Source: Chthoniobacterales bacterium
Lineage (GTDB): Bacteria > Verrucomicrobiota > Verrucomicrobiia > Chthoniobacterales > UBA10450
DNA length: 16,306 bases
NCBI GenBank assembly: GCA_013695925.1
Contig: JACCZO010000311.1
Span: forward strand, 1 to 16,306
Direction: 5' to 3'
Below, piece after piece: positions 6,993-14,331 of this stretch (position 1 is the stretch's first letter; each line of letters starts with the position of its first letter). The position numbers were made by a program, and so were the translations under genes. The notes below the pieces were generated by a model, which was not told the DNA's origin, ran no database searches, and saw only the letters and a program-made list of their open reading frames with translations.

Positions 6993-7548
6993 CGGGCGGC
7001 AAGAGGTGCGCCCAATCGACCTCGACCCGCTGTTTGCGGGCGAAGCGATCGTGAAAGAAAAGCTCCTTGTGCCGGCAACCGTGCTCATGCACCAGTCGCG
7101 TCACCTTGACGTCGAAGCAGCAATACTCTGCGATCTCGAGAATGCGCCCCTCCCGCCACCAGCGGATGGCGTCGAGACTGGCCGCGGTCTTGCGCACGCC
7201 GAGCGTCGCCTGCGCAATCGCGTCGAGGCCGAGGCGGTGACCGAGCTTCGCTTCCATGTCGACCATCAGGTCGGCGGTAGGCAGCTCGTGCGCGAGATCG
7301 AGCACGGTGTAGCCCATCAGGACGTGATAATCGAAATTGATGACGTTGAAGCCGACGACCAAATCGGCCTGCCGCAAACGCTCGATCAAATCATGCACGC
7401 GCGGCTCGTGGAAAATTTCGTAGCGTTCCGACCGCGTGCTGTAGATGACGCCGATCGACATCTGCATGTTGCCTTTGCGGTCCCAGCCGCCGGCGTCGTT
7501 GGCGGTGCGCTGCGTTTCGAGATCGAAATAGACGATGTCGCGGGGCAT
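6988..7548 (-). CDS. DEDDy-type 3'-5' exonuclease / RNase H-like domain protein
   Basis: The protein has 186 residues, essentially a single exonuclease domain. Motif I is YFDLETQ (Asp9, Glu11), motif II is GFNVINFDYHVL (Asp73), and motif III is EYCCFDVKVTRLV (Tyr142 and Asp146, the Y-x-x-x-D form). The nearest family is the stand-alone RNase-H-like domain often labelled YprB-like or confused with helicase-associated proteins. DNA or RNA hydrolysis is expected; the substrate is unknown. The helicase or polymerase domains usual in larger relatives are absent. The start is 4 bp after the stop of the upstream secreted-protein gene, indicating cotranscription despite unrelated predicted roles. Confidence 0.82.
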   Translation of the reverse strand: MPRDIVYFDLETQRTANDAGGWDRKGNMQMSIGVIYSTRSERYEIFHEPRVHDLIERLRQADLVVGFNVINFDYHVLMGYTVLDLAHELPTADLMVDMEAKLGHRLGLDAIAQATLGVRKTAASLDAIRWWREGRILEIAEYCCFDVKVTRLVHEHGCRHKELFFHDRFARKQRVEVDWAHLLPPA

Positions 7549-7552
7549 CGTC

Positions 7553-8884
7553 CTATTTCAACTCAAAATCGCCGCAGTCGAAAGCAATCATTTCCGTCAG
7601 ATGGGAAATTCGGAACTGTTCCACGACCGCGCCGTCGTCCTGGAAAACGTCAATTGTGGTTTCGTTAGGCCGGGCGAGGAGGACGCGAGTCAAATTCGGC
7701 GTATCGCTGATTGTCCGAAGAGGCAATCCATCGCCCGTTTTGAGAAAACTGCCATTTTCATCGATCCCAATGGCGAGTTCGACTTTTCCGTGACGGTCCT
7801 GTTGCAGTGGATCTTCCCGCAGTCCTTGCGTGATCCTGGCCGGTCCGGGCGGCGCGGCCGAAGCGGCGACCGGCTTGCCTTGCTCGAGCGAGAAATTTTC
7901 GTGAGCGATGATCTTTTTTTCAAACTCCACTTTCCAATCGGAGACCGGCTGTTGCGCCTCATCGGTTTTTGTGGCGACGAGAGTGAGGCTGCGCAAACGC
8001 TGCAGCGATCCAGTTTCTTCGAGCAAATAAATTTGTTCGCTGGTCGTCGAGGCGCGGACCAGTTTCGGTTGCGGATCAACGGAAGCGAACGCCATGCTGC
8101 GGAGGATCTCTCCGTCGCGCGAAAACTCCCGAAGCTCAGTCGCGAAAGAGTCGCGTGCGGCCTGGTCGATGACCCAGACACTCCCATCTTTTCCCAGGGC
8201 CGCCGCTGCGGGCTTGATCAGACCGGGCCAGGTGACCGGTTGCCAATCAGTCGCAGCGAGAAGCGCTAGTTTGCCCGCTTCCGTGCGAACGCCCAGACGT
8301 TCGGGAGAAGCAAACTCGTAAAAATCCGTCTCTTGCGCCGCCGCGGAGATTGAATCGTTCTGCAAGCTGCCGGTGGCGGGATCTGCCCGCATGACGTGGC
8401 CTGCTCCGCTGGGGAGAGTAACCAGCAAAAGCAACTGTCCTGAGGCCAGCGCGACATTTTCGACCCGCCTGATATGCGGCGAGTTTTCGTCGGTCACCCA
8501 ATCATTAAAGAAATAATCGATTCCTTCGACTTTGAGGTCGCCGACGACATAACCGTGCGCGCTGTATTTTCCGTTAGGCAGAGGATTTCCGTGGTCGTCG
8601 CTCCCATCCCATTCCGTCTCGAGCGCGTCGTGACCGGCGGTGAAATCGGAAATCTCATCTTCCCGATGGAGGACGCGGACCAGCTTGCCGTCCCGGCCGT
8701 AAATCCCGAGGCTGATTGTTCCATCGAGTGGCGGCAAAGCGAAGCGCAGGGGAGCCCTGCGAGGCGGTGATGCGGATGGAGTGGGCGAGGGCGTCTGCGC
8801 AGGTGACACTGTCGGGCTCGGAAATTCCTGTGCCTGGAGGGGAAGGATTCCGAGGATGGAACAAAACAAAATGGCGAAGCGCAT
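7553..8884 (-). CDS. Secreted protein with FlgD-Ig-like module and beta-rich, propeller-like body
   Basis: This 443-residue hypothetical protein has a signal peptide at residues 1-18 (MRFAILFCSILGILPLQA). A Pro/Ser/Thr-rich spacer follows at 21-44, then a FlgD-Ig-like segment with the telltale WDGSDDHGNPLPNGKY at 92-107. The rest is beta-rich, with short strand-turn repeats such as LGKDGSVWVIDQAA and REFSRDGEILRSMAF, suggesting an NHL/propeller-like fold. No catalytic residues are evident and I assign no function. The gene begins 11 bp after the GH57 stop and ends 4 bp before the exonuclease start. Its Pro/Thr spacer resembles that of the L,D-transpeptidase at 674-1732, consistent with residence in the periplasm or cell envelope. 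Confidence 0.75.
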   Translation of the reverse strand: MRFAILFCSILGILPLQAQEFPSPTVSPAQTPSPTPSASPPRRAPLRFALPPLDGTISLGIYGRDGKLVRVLHREDEISDFTAGHDALETEWDGSDDHGNPLPNGKYSAHGYVVGDLKVEGIDYFFNDWVTDENSPHIRRVENVALASGQLLLLVTLPSGAGHVMRADPATGSLQNDSISAAAQETDFYEFASPERLGVRTEAGKLALLAATDWQPVTWPGLIKPAAAALGKDGSVWVIDQAARDSFATELREFSRDGEILRSMAFASVDPQPKLVRASTTSEQIYLLEETGSLQRLRSLTLVATKTDEAQQPVSDWKVEFEKKIIAHENFSLEQGKPVAASAAPPGPARITQGLREDPLQQDRHGKVELAIGIDENGSFLKTGDGLPLRTISDTPNLTRVLLARPNETTIDVFQDDGAVVEQFRISHLTEMIAFDCGDFELK

Positions 8885-8895
8885 GTGGTGGCCGG

Positions 8896-10476
8896 CTAAA
8901 GATAATATCGCCAGTTCAAATTGGGGAACAGGTTAGCGCGCTCTTCGCATTCGCCAAGAAATTCGCGGTCCACCCGGCTGTTCGCGAGCGTCGCGGCGAG
9001 GCGCTGGAAGCGGGTGAGGTGATCCTGCGTCCGCTGCTGCGCGTAATCGGGTGCGCTCCGGGTTTTGATTAAAAAGGCCCAATCGCTTGCCTGGGCGAGC
9101 AGAAGTTCGCGCGCGGCCTGGCGCAAGCCGCGTTCGATCGCGGGATCGTTCGTCGCGCGATGCTGCCGCGCGAGTTCGATCATGCGGCGGGTGGCGGCAT
9201 GGAGGAGCGGATAAATCCAGGCGGCCTGCTCGTCCAGCCAAACGCTGCTAAAACCGTTCTCGCCCCAACTGGAAGGATTTGGCCTAACGACCTGCTGCGT
9301 GGGATGCGCGGCCAGGAGTTCGGCCGGGGTGGTCAGTTGCAACTCTTCCGGTTGGTGCGCCGCGCGCCGCAGGAAGCTCTCCAGAAAACGCGGACCTTCG
9401 AACCACCAATGACCGAAAAGCTCGGCATCAAACGGACTAACGATAATCGACTCGAGGTGGAGCGCTCTCAGCTCGCGGGAGCAGGCCAGGCACCTGGCAA
9501 AAAAATCTTCGGCATGTTCGTCGGCCACCGCCAAAGCCCAGGCGGGATGGTACAGCTCCTTCTCGTCTGTCCGTTCGCTCACCCGATGATATTTGAGGCC
9601 GGTAAATTTTCTGACCCCGGGCGGATGGAGAAATGGTCGAAGCTCGTCGTCGGAGCGGTCAAAGCCGACATCGCGATAAAAATCGCGGTAAACCGGATCG
9701 CCCGGATATCCACTTTCGGAGCTCCAGACTTCGCGGTTCGATTTTCGATCGCGCGCAAAAACGGCTGGACCGGCCGGAGTATAACAAGGCGCGTAGATGG
9801 CATGCAGCGGCCGCGGCTGGGCAAACAGGAGTCCGTGGGTATCGAGCACCGACCAACGGACGTTGGCTTCCTGGAGAAGGAGATCGAGCCCGTCGCAGTA
9901 GCCGCATTCCGGCAGCCAAAAGCCGCGCGCTTCGCCGCCAAACATTTCCCGGTAGCTGTCGCAGCCGATCCGGATCTGGGCTCGTTGCGCGGCGGGAAAA
10001 TTTTCGAGCAGGGGAAGGAAACCGTGGGTCGCAGCGCTGGCCATGATTTCGATAAAGCCGGCGTCTTGCAGTTCGCGAAATGCCCCGACGATGTCGCGAC
10101 GAAGAGTCGTCTCGAAAAATTCGCGTGCCTCGGCGAAGAACTGCGCATAAAACCGGGAGAGCGCGGCGAGCTGCGGGTCGTTTCGGTTGCGCTCTATCTC
10201 CTGGGTGGCGAGGCCGATCAGCCGCTCGAGGTGGCGGAGGTAGCGCGCTTGCAGGAGCTCGTCGCGCAGCATCGCGCAGAGGGTCGGCGTAAGCGAAAAG
10301 GTGAGCCGGAAATCGACTCCCTCATCGGCCAGCCCCCGCATCATCCGCAGGAGCGGGAGATAGGTTTCGCTGATCGCCTCGAAGAGCCAGTCTTCCTCGA
10401 GGAAATTTTCGTGTTCCGGGTGCCTAACGAAAGGCAGATGGGCGTGGAGAATGAAAGCGAGCGAGCCGGAGGCCAT
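8896..10476 (-). CDS. GH57 family 1,4-alpha-glucan branching enzyme
   Basis: The 526-residue product is predicted to make alpha-1,6 branches in glycogen-like glucan. The N-terminus FILHAHLPFVRHPEHENFLEEDWLFEA is the GH57 branching-enzyme signature. The catalytic nucleophile is Glu190 in GFWLPECGY and the acid/base is Asp350 in SPFDAELFGHWWFEG. These positions and the total length match the Thermus and Thermococcus GH57 branching enzymes closely. The helical C-terminal region holds WGENGFSSVWLD and ends NLNWRYYL. I chose the ATG at 10476 because homology starts there; the frame upstream to 10551 runs through heptamer repeats. The leader between this gene and the aminotransferase is 100 bp. Two motif copies lie inside (9283, 10423). 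Confidence 0.93.
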   Translation of the reverse strand: MASGSLAFILHAHLPFVRHPEHENFLEEDWLFEAISETYLPLLRMMRGLADEGVDFRLTFSLTPTLCAMLRDELLQARYLRHLERLIGLATQEIERNRNDPQLAALSRFYAQFFAEAREFFETTLRRDIVGAFRELQDAGFIEIMASAATHGFLPLLENFPAAQRAQIRIGCDSYREMFGGEARGFWLPECGYCDGLDLLLQEANVRWSVLDTHGLLFAQPRPLHAIYAPCYTPAGPAVFARDRKSNREVWSSESGYPGDPVYRDFYRDVGFDRSDDELRPFLHPPGVRKFTGLKYHRVSERTDEKELYHPAWALAVADEHAEDFFARCLACSRELRALHLESIIVSPFDAELFGHWWFEGPRFLESFLRRAAHQPEELQLTTPAELLAAHPTQQVVRPNPSSWGENGFSSVWLDEQAAWIYPLLHAATRRMIELARQHRATNDPAIERGLRQAARELLLAQASDWAFLIKTRSAPDYAQQRTQDHLTRFQRLAATLANSRVDREFLGECEERANLFPNLNWRYYL

Positions 10477-10480
10477 GGCT

Positions 10481-10508
10481 GATTGATGATTTCTGAATGC
10501 CGATTGAA
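10481..10508 (-). repeat. Four heptamer units (NNNAATC type), inverted partner of 10543-10570
   Basis: Read on the plus strand: GATTGAT, GATTTCT, GAATGCC, GATTGAA, four units of exactly 7 bp. They lie just upstream of the GH57 start codon and are opposite in sense to the array at 10543-10570. Confidence 0.65.
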
Positions 10509-10542
10509 GAGCAAACGCCGCGTCCGTCCGCGCGGAGTCACA

Positions 10543-10570
10543 AATCAGCAATCAACAATCCGCAATCAGC
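10543..10570 (+). repeat. Tandem array of four heptamers
   Basis: The units AATCAGC, AATCAAC, AATCCGC and AATCAGC lie back to back in the 100-bp gap between the aminotransferase and GH57 genes. Together with the inverted array at 10481-10508 they could form a long imperfect hairpin around a 34-bp centre containing CGTCCGTCCGCGCGG. Confidence 0.8.
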
Positions 10571-10576
10571 AATTCT

Positions 10577-11755
10577 TCAAAGGGTCCGGCAGAAATCCTG
10601 GAACCGGTCGAGCCCCTTCTTAATCACGTCGATGCTCGTGGCGTAGCTTAGGCGGATGGTGCGATCGTCGCCAAAGGCCGCCCCCGGGATGACCGCGACG
10701 TTGGCTTTGCTCAGGAGGCGATCGGCGAAATTCTGCGAGGTCAGGCCGAGCTGGCTGATGTTGACCAAAACGTAGAACGCGCCCTGCGGTTTGACCGCGG
10801 TGATGTTCGCGATCTTTGAGATGCGATCGAACATGTAATTGCGCCGCATATCAAACTCATCGTGCATGTCGGAGAGCGGCTGCTGATCGCCCTTAAGCGC
10901 GGCGACTGCGCCTTTTTGCGCAAAGGAGCAGGGATTCGAGGTGCTGTGACTCTGGATCGAGTCGACCGCCTTGGCGATCGCTTCCGGCGCGGCCATGTAG
11001 CCGAGTCGCCAACCAGTCATTGCGTAGGACTTGCTGAATCCATTGATCGTGATCGTGAGATCGTAGGCAGCCTTCGAGAGCGATGCGATGCTGACGTGCT
11101 TGGCGTCGTCATAAACCAGCTTCTCGTAGATCTCGTCCGATAAAATGTAGATGTCCTCCTCCGCCGCGACCTCCACGATGGCTTCCAATTCTTCCCGGGA
11201 ATAGACCGAGCCAGTCGGATTGCCCGGGCTGTTCATAATCACCATTTTGGTGCGCGGGGTCATCGCGTTTTCGAATTCCGCGGCCGTCATTTTCCAGCCG
11301 TTGCGTTCGTTCGTCTGGACAATGACGGGCTCGGCGCCGGCCAGCTTCACCATGTCGGGATAGCTCACCCAGTAAGGCGAGGGGATGATCACCTCGTCGC
11401 CCGGTTCGCAGGTCGCGAGGATGGCGTTGTAACAGGAATGCTTGGCGCCATTGCTGACGATGATCTGGCTCGGGCGATACTCGAGACCGTTGTCGTTCGC
11501 GAGTTTCTCGGCGATCGCCTGGCGCAATTCCGGGAGGCCGGAGCTGGGCGTGTATTTCGTGAAACCCTGCTCCAGAGCGGCGATCGCCGCCTGCTTGATG
11601 TGCTCCGGAGTGTCGAAGTCGGGTTCACCTGCTCCGAAGCCGCAGATGTCGATCCCTTCGGCCTTCATCGCCTTTGCTTTGCTGTCGATCGAAAGGGTGA
11701 GCGAAGGACTCATTTGAGCTGCGCGCGTAGAAATTTCCATGGCCAAAGTGTTCAT
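10577..11755 (-). CDS. Class I PLP-dependent aminotransferase, aspartate aminotransferase-like (subfamily Ib)
   Basis: A 392-residue cytosolic fold-type I aminotransferase. Landmarks in order: GAGEPDFDTPEHIKQAA at 41-57, YTPSSGLPELR at 68-78, SPYWVSYPDM at 126-135, MNSPGNPTG at 174-182, SDEIYEKLVY with Asp207 and Tyr210, and the Schiff-base Lys242 in NGFSKSYAMTGWRLGY. The subfamily motifs favour aspartate/2-oxoglutarate transamination, though prephenate or alanine use is possible in this group. An internal ATG six codons in is an alternative start. Neither start has a clear Shine-Dalgarno. It is 30 bp downstream of the tandem NDK gene and 100 bp upstream of the branching enzyme gene. Confidence 0.93.
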   Translation of the reverse strand: MNTLAMEISTRAAQMSPSLTLSIDSKAKAMKAEGIDICGFGAGEPDFDTPEHIKQAAIAALEQGFTKYTPSSGLPELRQAIAEKLANDNGLEYRPSQIIVSNGAKHSCYNAILATCEPGDEVIIPSPYWVSYPDMVKLAGAEPVIVQTNERNGWKMTAAEFENAMTPRTKMVIMNSPGNPTGSVYSREELEAIVEVAAEEDIYILSDEIYEKLVYDDAKHVSIASLSKAAYDLTITINGFSKSYAMTGWRLGYMAAPEAIAKAVDSIQSHSTSNPCSFAQKGAVAALKGDQQPLSDMHDEFDMRRNYMFDRISKIANITAVKPQGAFYVLVNISQLGLTSQNFADRLLSKANVAVIPGAAFGDDRTIRLSYATSIDVIKKGLDRFQDFCRTL

Positions 11756-11785
11756 CTTAAAGTTTCGAAAAAAGGGGAGCGCAAG

Positions 11786-12862
11786 CTATCGGCGCGCGTA
11801 GAACTTTTCAATCAAAGGTTTCAGGTTGTTCTCTTTCACCTGCACGATTTCCATCTCACGTTCTGCGTTCTCAGCGGAATCGGAGGCGTGCGCGGCGTTG
11901 ACCATGATGGTCTGGCCAAATTCCCGCCGAATCGAGCCCGGCGGCGCCTTGCTCGGATCGGTCGGCCCGAGCACGTCGCGGATCTTTCGGACCGCGTCTT
12001 CGCCCTGATAAACGATCGCGATGCACTTCTCGGTTCCCGGCGCGAGACGCTGGCCCTCGGGGATCGCGCTCGGCCGCCCGCCCGACATGAACTCCACAAT
12101 ATCTTCCCAGGCTTCCCGCCCTTTGCTCGCGCCCAGTTTGTCTTCGAGGACGTTCAGGACCGGTCCGTAGAATTCTTCCGCCTGGCCGACGCTCATGCGG
12201 TGCACCTTGAAGCCGATAATGTAGAGCCCGGTGCGCGAAAAAACCTCGATCACGCCGCCCGGGCGGATGTTGGGAAATTTGAAATTATCGGGCTTGATCA
12301 GGACGAGCGACTTCTCGACTTTCGCGTCCGCCGGATAAGTAATGACGTCGTCGAGGATGCCGCCGTCCCGGTCAGAAAATTCTGACCACAGCTTCAGGTT
12401 TTCCTCGACCGATTCCTCGTCGAGCGAGGCGATCACGGCCGGCTCGAAATAAGTGACCTTGCCCGATTCATCGGTGATGTAATCGCCATAGGTGTCGCGA
12501 ATCGTCTCTCCACTTGTCCGCTCGTGCACGATGTGGCCGACAACGTGACGGATTTTCTCGATCGCATCCTGTCCGCGAAAAACAAGGAGCAAGGCGCGCG
12601 GGCGCTGGTCCTGACGTTCGCCGGTAAAATTCTTCTGCACGTAATCGCGGAGCAATTCCTGGGTAGCGCGATGCCGCGGGTCTTTCGACGTGACGATCCC
12701 CTCGGTGTAGCGCCGGACGAGCTCTTCGCTCGGGGCAAACATCCGGCCGCCGACCAGATCGAGCCCGGTGCGAGAGATAAGGCGGGAAACAATCCCGCCA
12801 GTGCGCGATTTGCGCATCGAGTAGGGCGTGACGATGACGTAGGAGAGTTGATCAGCCTGCAT
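11786..12862 (-). CDS. Tandem nucleoside diphosphate kinase-like protein; N-terminal domain lacks the catalytic His
   Basis: Two NDK domains are fused in 358 residues; canonical NDK is about 140. The C-terminal domain (about 184-340) has KSLVLIKPDNF, a long insertion around 236-280, LGPTDPSKAPPGSIRREFG and NAAHASDS, with phosphohistidine His325. The N-terminal domain (about 7-160) retains YVIVTPYSMRKSRTGGIVSRLI and HIVHERTSGETIRDTYGDYI. The equivalent of the His site, however, is PAVIASLDEE, with Ile144 where His should be. The second domain is thus predicted to be active in NTP balancing, and the first to be structural or regulatory. The ATG at 12862 is preceded by AGGA with a 7-nt spacer, which selects it over an upstream TTG at 12910. 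Confidence 0.85.
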   Translation of the reverse strand: MQADQLSYVIVTPYSMRKSRTGGIVSRLISRTGLDLVGGRMFAPSEELVRRYTEGIVTSKDPRHRATQELLRDYVQKNFTGERQDQRPRALLLVFRGQDAIEKIRHVVGHIVHERTSGETIRDTYGDYITDESGKVTYFEPAVIASLDEESVEENLKLWSEFSDRDGGILDDVITYPADAKVEKSLVLIKPDNFKFPNIRPGGVIEVFSRTGLYIIGFKVHRMSVGQAEEFYGPVLNVLEDKLGASKGREAWEDIVEFMSGGRPSAIPEGQRLAPGTEKCIAIVYQGEDAVRKIRDVLGPTDPSKAPPGSIRREFGQTIMVNAAHASDSAENAEREMEIVQVKENNLKPLIEKFYARR

Positions 12863-12869
12863 AAGGAAA

Positions 12870-12873
12870 TCCT
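12870..12873 (-). promoter_or_regulatory. Ribosome binding site for the tandem NDK gene
   Basis: AGGA on the minus strand lies 7 nt before the ATG at 12862. It is the clearest Shine-Dalgarno in the window and decides the start codon. Confidence 0.6.
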
Positions 12874-12970
12874 GAGCGGCTGAAGGATTAAGCCGCGGGG
12901 TTGCAGGCAATCGAAGTCGCTCGGACAGGCGGAAGGTAGCTGCCGCTAACGAGCCTTCAAGAAGGTTTTC

Positions 12971-12992
12971 GGAGCGACGGGGGAGCGACGGG
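12971..12992. repeat. Two tandem 11-mers GGAGCGACGGG
   Basis: Perfect back-to-back duplication of GGAGCGACGGG in the leader region upstream of the NDK gene. The reverse complement of its core (GTCGCTC) occurs at 12916-12922, so a hairpin is possible. A degenerate GCTAACGA word is at 12945-12952. I see no gene between 12863 and 13155. Confidence 0.6.
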
Positions 12993-13062
12993 GTCGGTCC
13001 GTACTCCGGGCGTCAGTCGCTGCAACCGAGTGGTCACAAACCGCAGCGATCGCCGGCTCCCG

Positions 13063-13159
13063 GTAGACGCTTCGCTCTGCGAAGCGCGGGGAAAACGGTG
13101 TTTGGCCGGTTTCTTGCCCGATGAGGACGCAGGCTCGCCTCCCAGAGGGCGGCGTCTAC
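13063..13159. repeat. Structured element with terminal inverted repeats GTAGACGC/GCGTCTAC
   Basis: A roughly 97-bp element bounded by perfect 8-bp inverted repeats (13063-13070 and 13152-13159). Inside is a hairpin with arms CGCTTCGC/GCGAAGCG (13068-13075, 13079-13086). Weaker stems follow around AAACGG/CCGGTTT and CGCCTC/GGGCG. Its right end supplies the stop codon of prmA. Its internal word (on the minus strand) GCGTCCT followed by TCG is shared with the element at 15751-15901. Confidence 0.65.
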
Positions 13160-13980
13160 ACGCCCGCGAGCAGCGCGATCCATTTGCCCCGGCGGCGTTT
13201 CTTTCTGAGGTGAAAGCCAGCGCGATCGAGTGCGCGCTCCACCGCTTCGGTCTGCGCGCGCAGGATGCCGGAAATGATCAGTTGACCCTCCGTGCGCAGC
13301 GCGCGTCGGAAGATGGGTAAGGCGGCGATCAGTAGTTCGCTGAAGAGGTTGGCCGTGATAAAGTCGTACCGGTGAACAGGCCGCCAGGCGAGAACATCCG
13401 CCCTAACGAATTGCGCGCGACAAATAAGATTGAGCCGGCCGTTGCTGCAGGCGTGGGCAACCGCGCGCGAATCATTGTCCAGACCGATGACTTCGCCGGC
13501 CCCGAGGCGTCGCGCGGCGAGGGCGAGAATGCCGGTGCCGGTGCCGGCATCGAGGAGCCGCCAGCCCGGCCGCAGCTTTCGCGTCGTTTCTTCGAGCAGA
13601 CGGAGCGACATCGCGGTGGTGGCATGTTCGCCGGTGCCGAAAGCGCCGGCCGCGGGAATGATGAGCCGCGCCTTGCCTTCCGGTTCGGGACCTCCCGAGG
13701 GGCCGCTCAGAATTTCTAAACGGTTTCCGATCCGCAGCGGAGCGCGGGATTTTTCCGGCTGGTATAGCGCGAGCCAGTTGCGCGGCAGCTTTTTCGTCTG
13801 GCCCCCGAATTTGCGCTGCAACCGATCCGCGGCGGAGCGGTGATTGCAAAACACCTGGACGAGACTTCGCACGCGTCCCGGGCGCGCGATCACGGCCACC
13901 TTCTCCGGGCCGAACTCTTCCAGGAGTTGCTCGTTTTTCACCAGCCAGCTGGCCGAGACCTGTTTTTGCCAAAGCATCAT
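13156..13980 (-). CDS. prmA: Ribosomal protein L11 methyltransferase PrmA
   Basis: The 274-residue SAM-dependent enzyme methylates ribosomal protein L11 on several amino groups. A degenerate N-terminal substrate-recognition domain (1-100) precedes the signature GAFGTGEHATTAMSLRLLE at 112-130. SAM motif I is LLDAGTGTGILALAA at 142-156 and the acidic loop is GLDNDSRAV at 167-174. The ITANLFSELLI segment at 208-218 matches PrmA motif IV. The length is slightly short (about 290 is usual), mostly at the N-terminus. The start is ATG 13980 or the ATG directly after it. The TAG stop lies in the terminal arm of the element at 13063-13159. A CCTAACGA copy at 13402 encodes Phe-Val-Arg on the coding strand. 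Confidence 0.92.
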   Translation of the reverse strand: MMLWQKQVSASWLVKNEQLLEEFGPEKVAVIARPGRVRSLVQVFCNHRSAADRLQRKFGGQTKKLPRNWLALYQPEKSRAPLRIGNRLEILSGPSGGPEPEGKARLIIPAAGAFGTGEHATTAMSLRLLEETTRKLRPGWRLLDAGTGTGILALAARRLGAGEVIGLDNDSRAVAHACSNGRLNLICRAQFVRADVLAWRPVHRYDFITANLFSELLIAALPIFRRALRTEGQLIISGILRAQTEAVERALDRAGFHLRKKRRRGKWIALLAGV

Positions 13981-14331
13981 CTGAGGTGCTGTGCATCATA
14001 AAGGAGAGAACGGTGCGCCAACAAGATCCGGGGAGCACGGAGTGTCACCCCGTCGTGCTCGGGAGTTTCCCAAGCACAATCAGGCGGTGTGCAACCAGCG
14101 ATTTTCGGGTCTTATCACGCGTGGATTGCAGGCGTCCCGCCGACCAGGACAATTGGACCCACTGGTGGCAAAAACCGCTTTAGCCAAAATCAAAACAAAC
14201 CCCGGTCGGCCTTCATCCCCTCCATCTCCCAACTGACAATTGACCAACACTGCCGTTCCTCCGCGCCGGACGACTTTTTATCTAGGCACAACAGGTTTGG
14301 TCGCGCATTCTTCCCGCCGCCAAACTGTTTT
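13981..14331. other. Intergenic region between prmA and the MFS gene
   Basis: This 351-bp divergent gap must hold the promoters of both genes. It contains palindromic copy B (14027-14077), then a shared GACCAGGAC word near 14150 and a short period-7 stretch AACTGAC AATTGAC (14231-14244). A TTGACC at 14240-14245 has no convincing -10 partner. The MFS reading frame is open back to 14089, but I see no conserved protein before 14332. Confidence 0.6.
14027..14077 (+). repeat. Double-hairpin palindromic element, copy B
   Basis: The same 14-nt header TCCGGGGAGCACGG as copy A (14027-14040) leads into stem 1, ACGGAGTG-T-CACCCCGT (14037-14053, one mismatch). Stem 2 has arms GTGCTCGGGA/TCCCAAGCAC (14055-14064, 14068-14077, one mismatch). 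Compared with copy A, several base pairs in both stems changed on both sides, so pairing is conserved while sequence is not. Confidence 0.75.

Noticed and set aside
2239..12862. A new multi-gene defence or biosynthetic system in the two operons.
   Set aside because: All recognised members are common housekeeping families with independent roles. Only the uncharacterised secreted protein at 7553-8884 is unexplained, and its context gives no system-level signal.
14240..14270. TTGACC as a -35 box for the MFS gene.
   Set aside because: No TATAAT-like hexamer lies 16-18 bp downstream. A single hexamer is not enough to call a promoter.
14089..14331. 81-residue N-terminal extension of the MFS transporter.
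   Set aside because: It runs through intergenic sequence beside repeat copy B and lacks a family match. Conserved OPA sequence starts just after ATG 14332.
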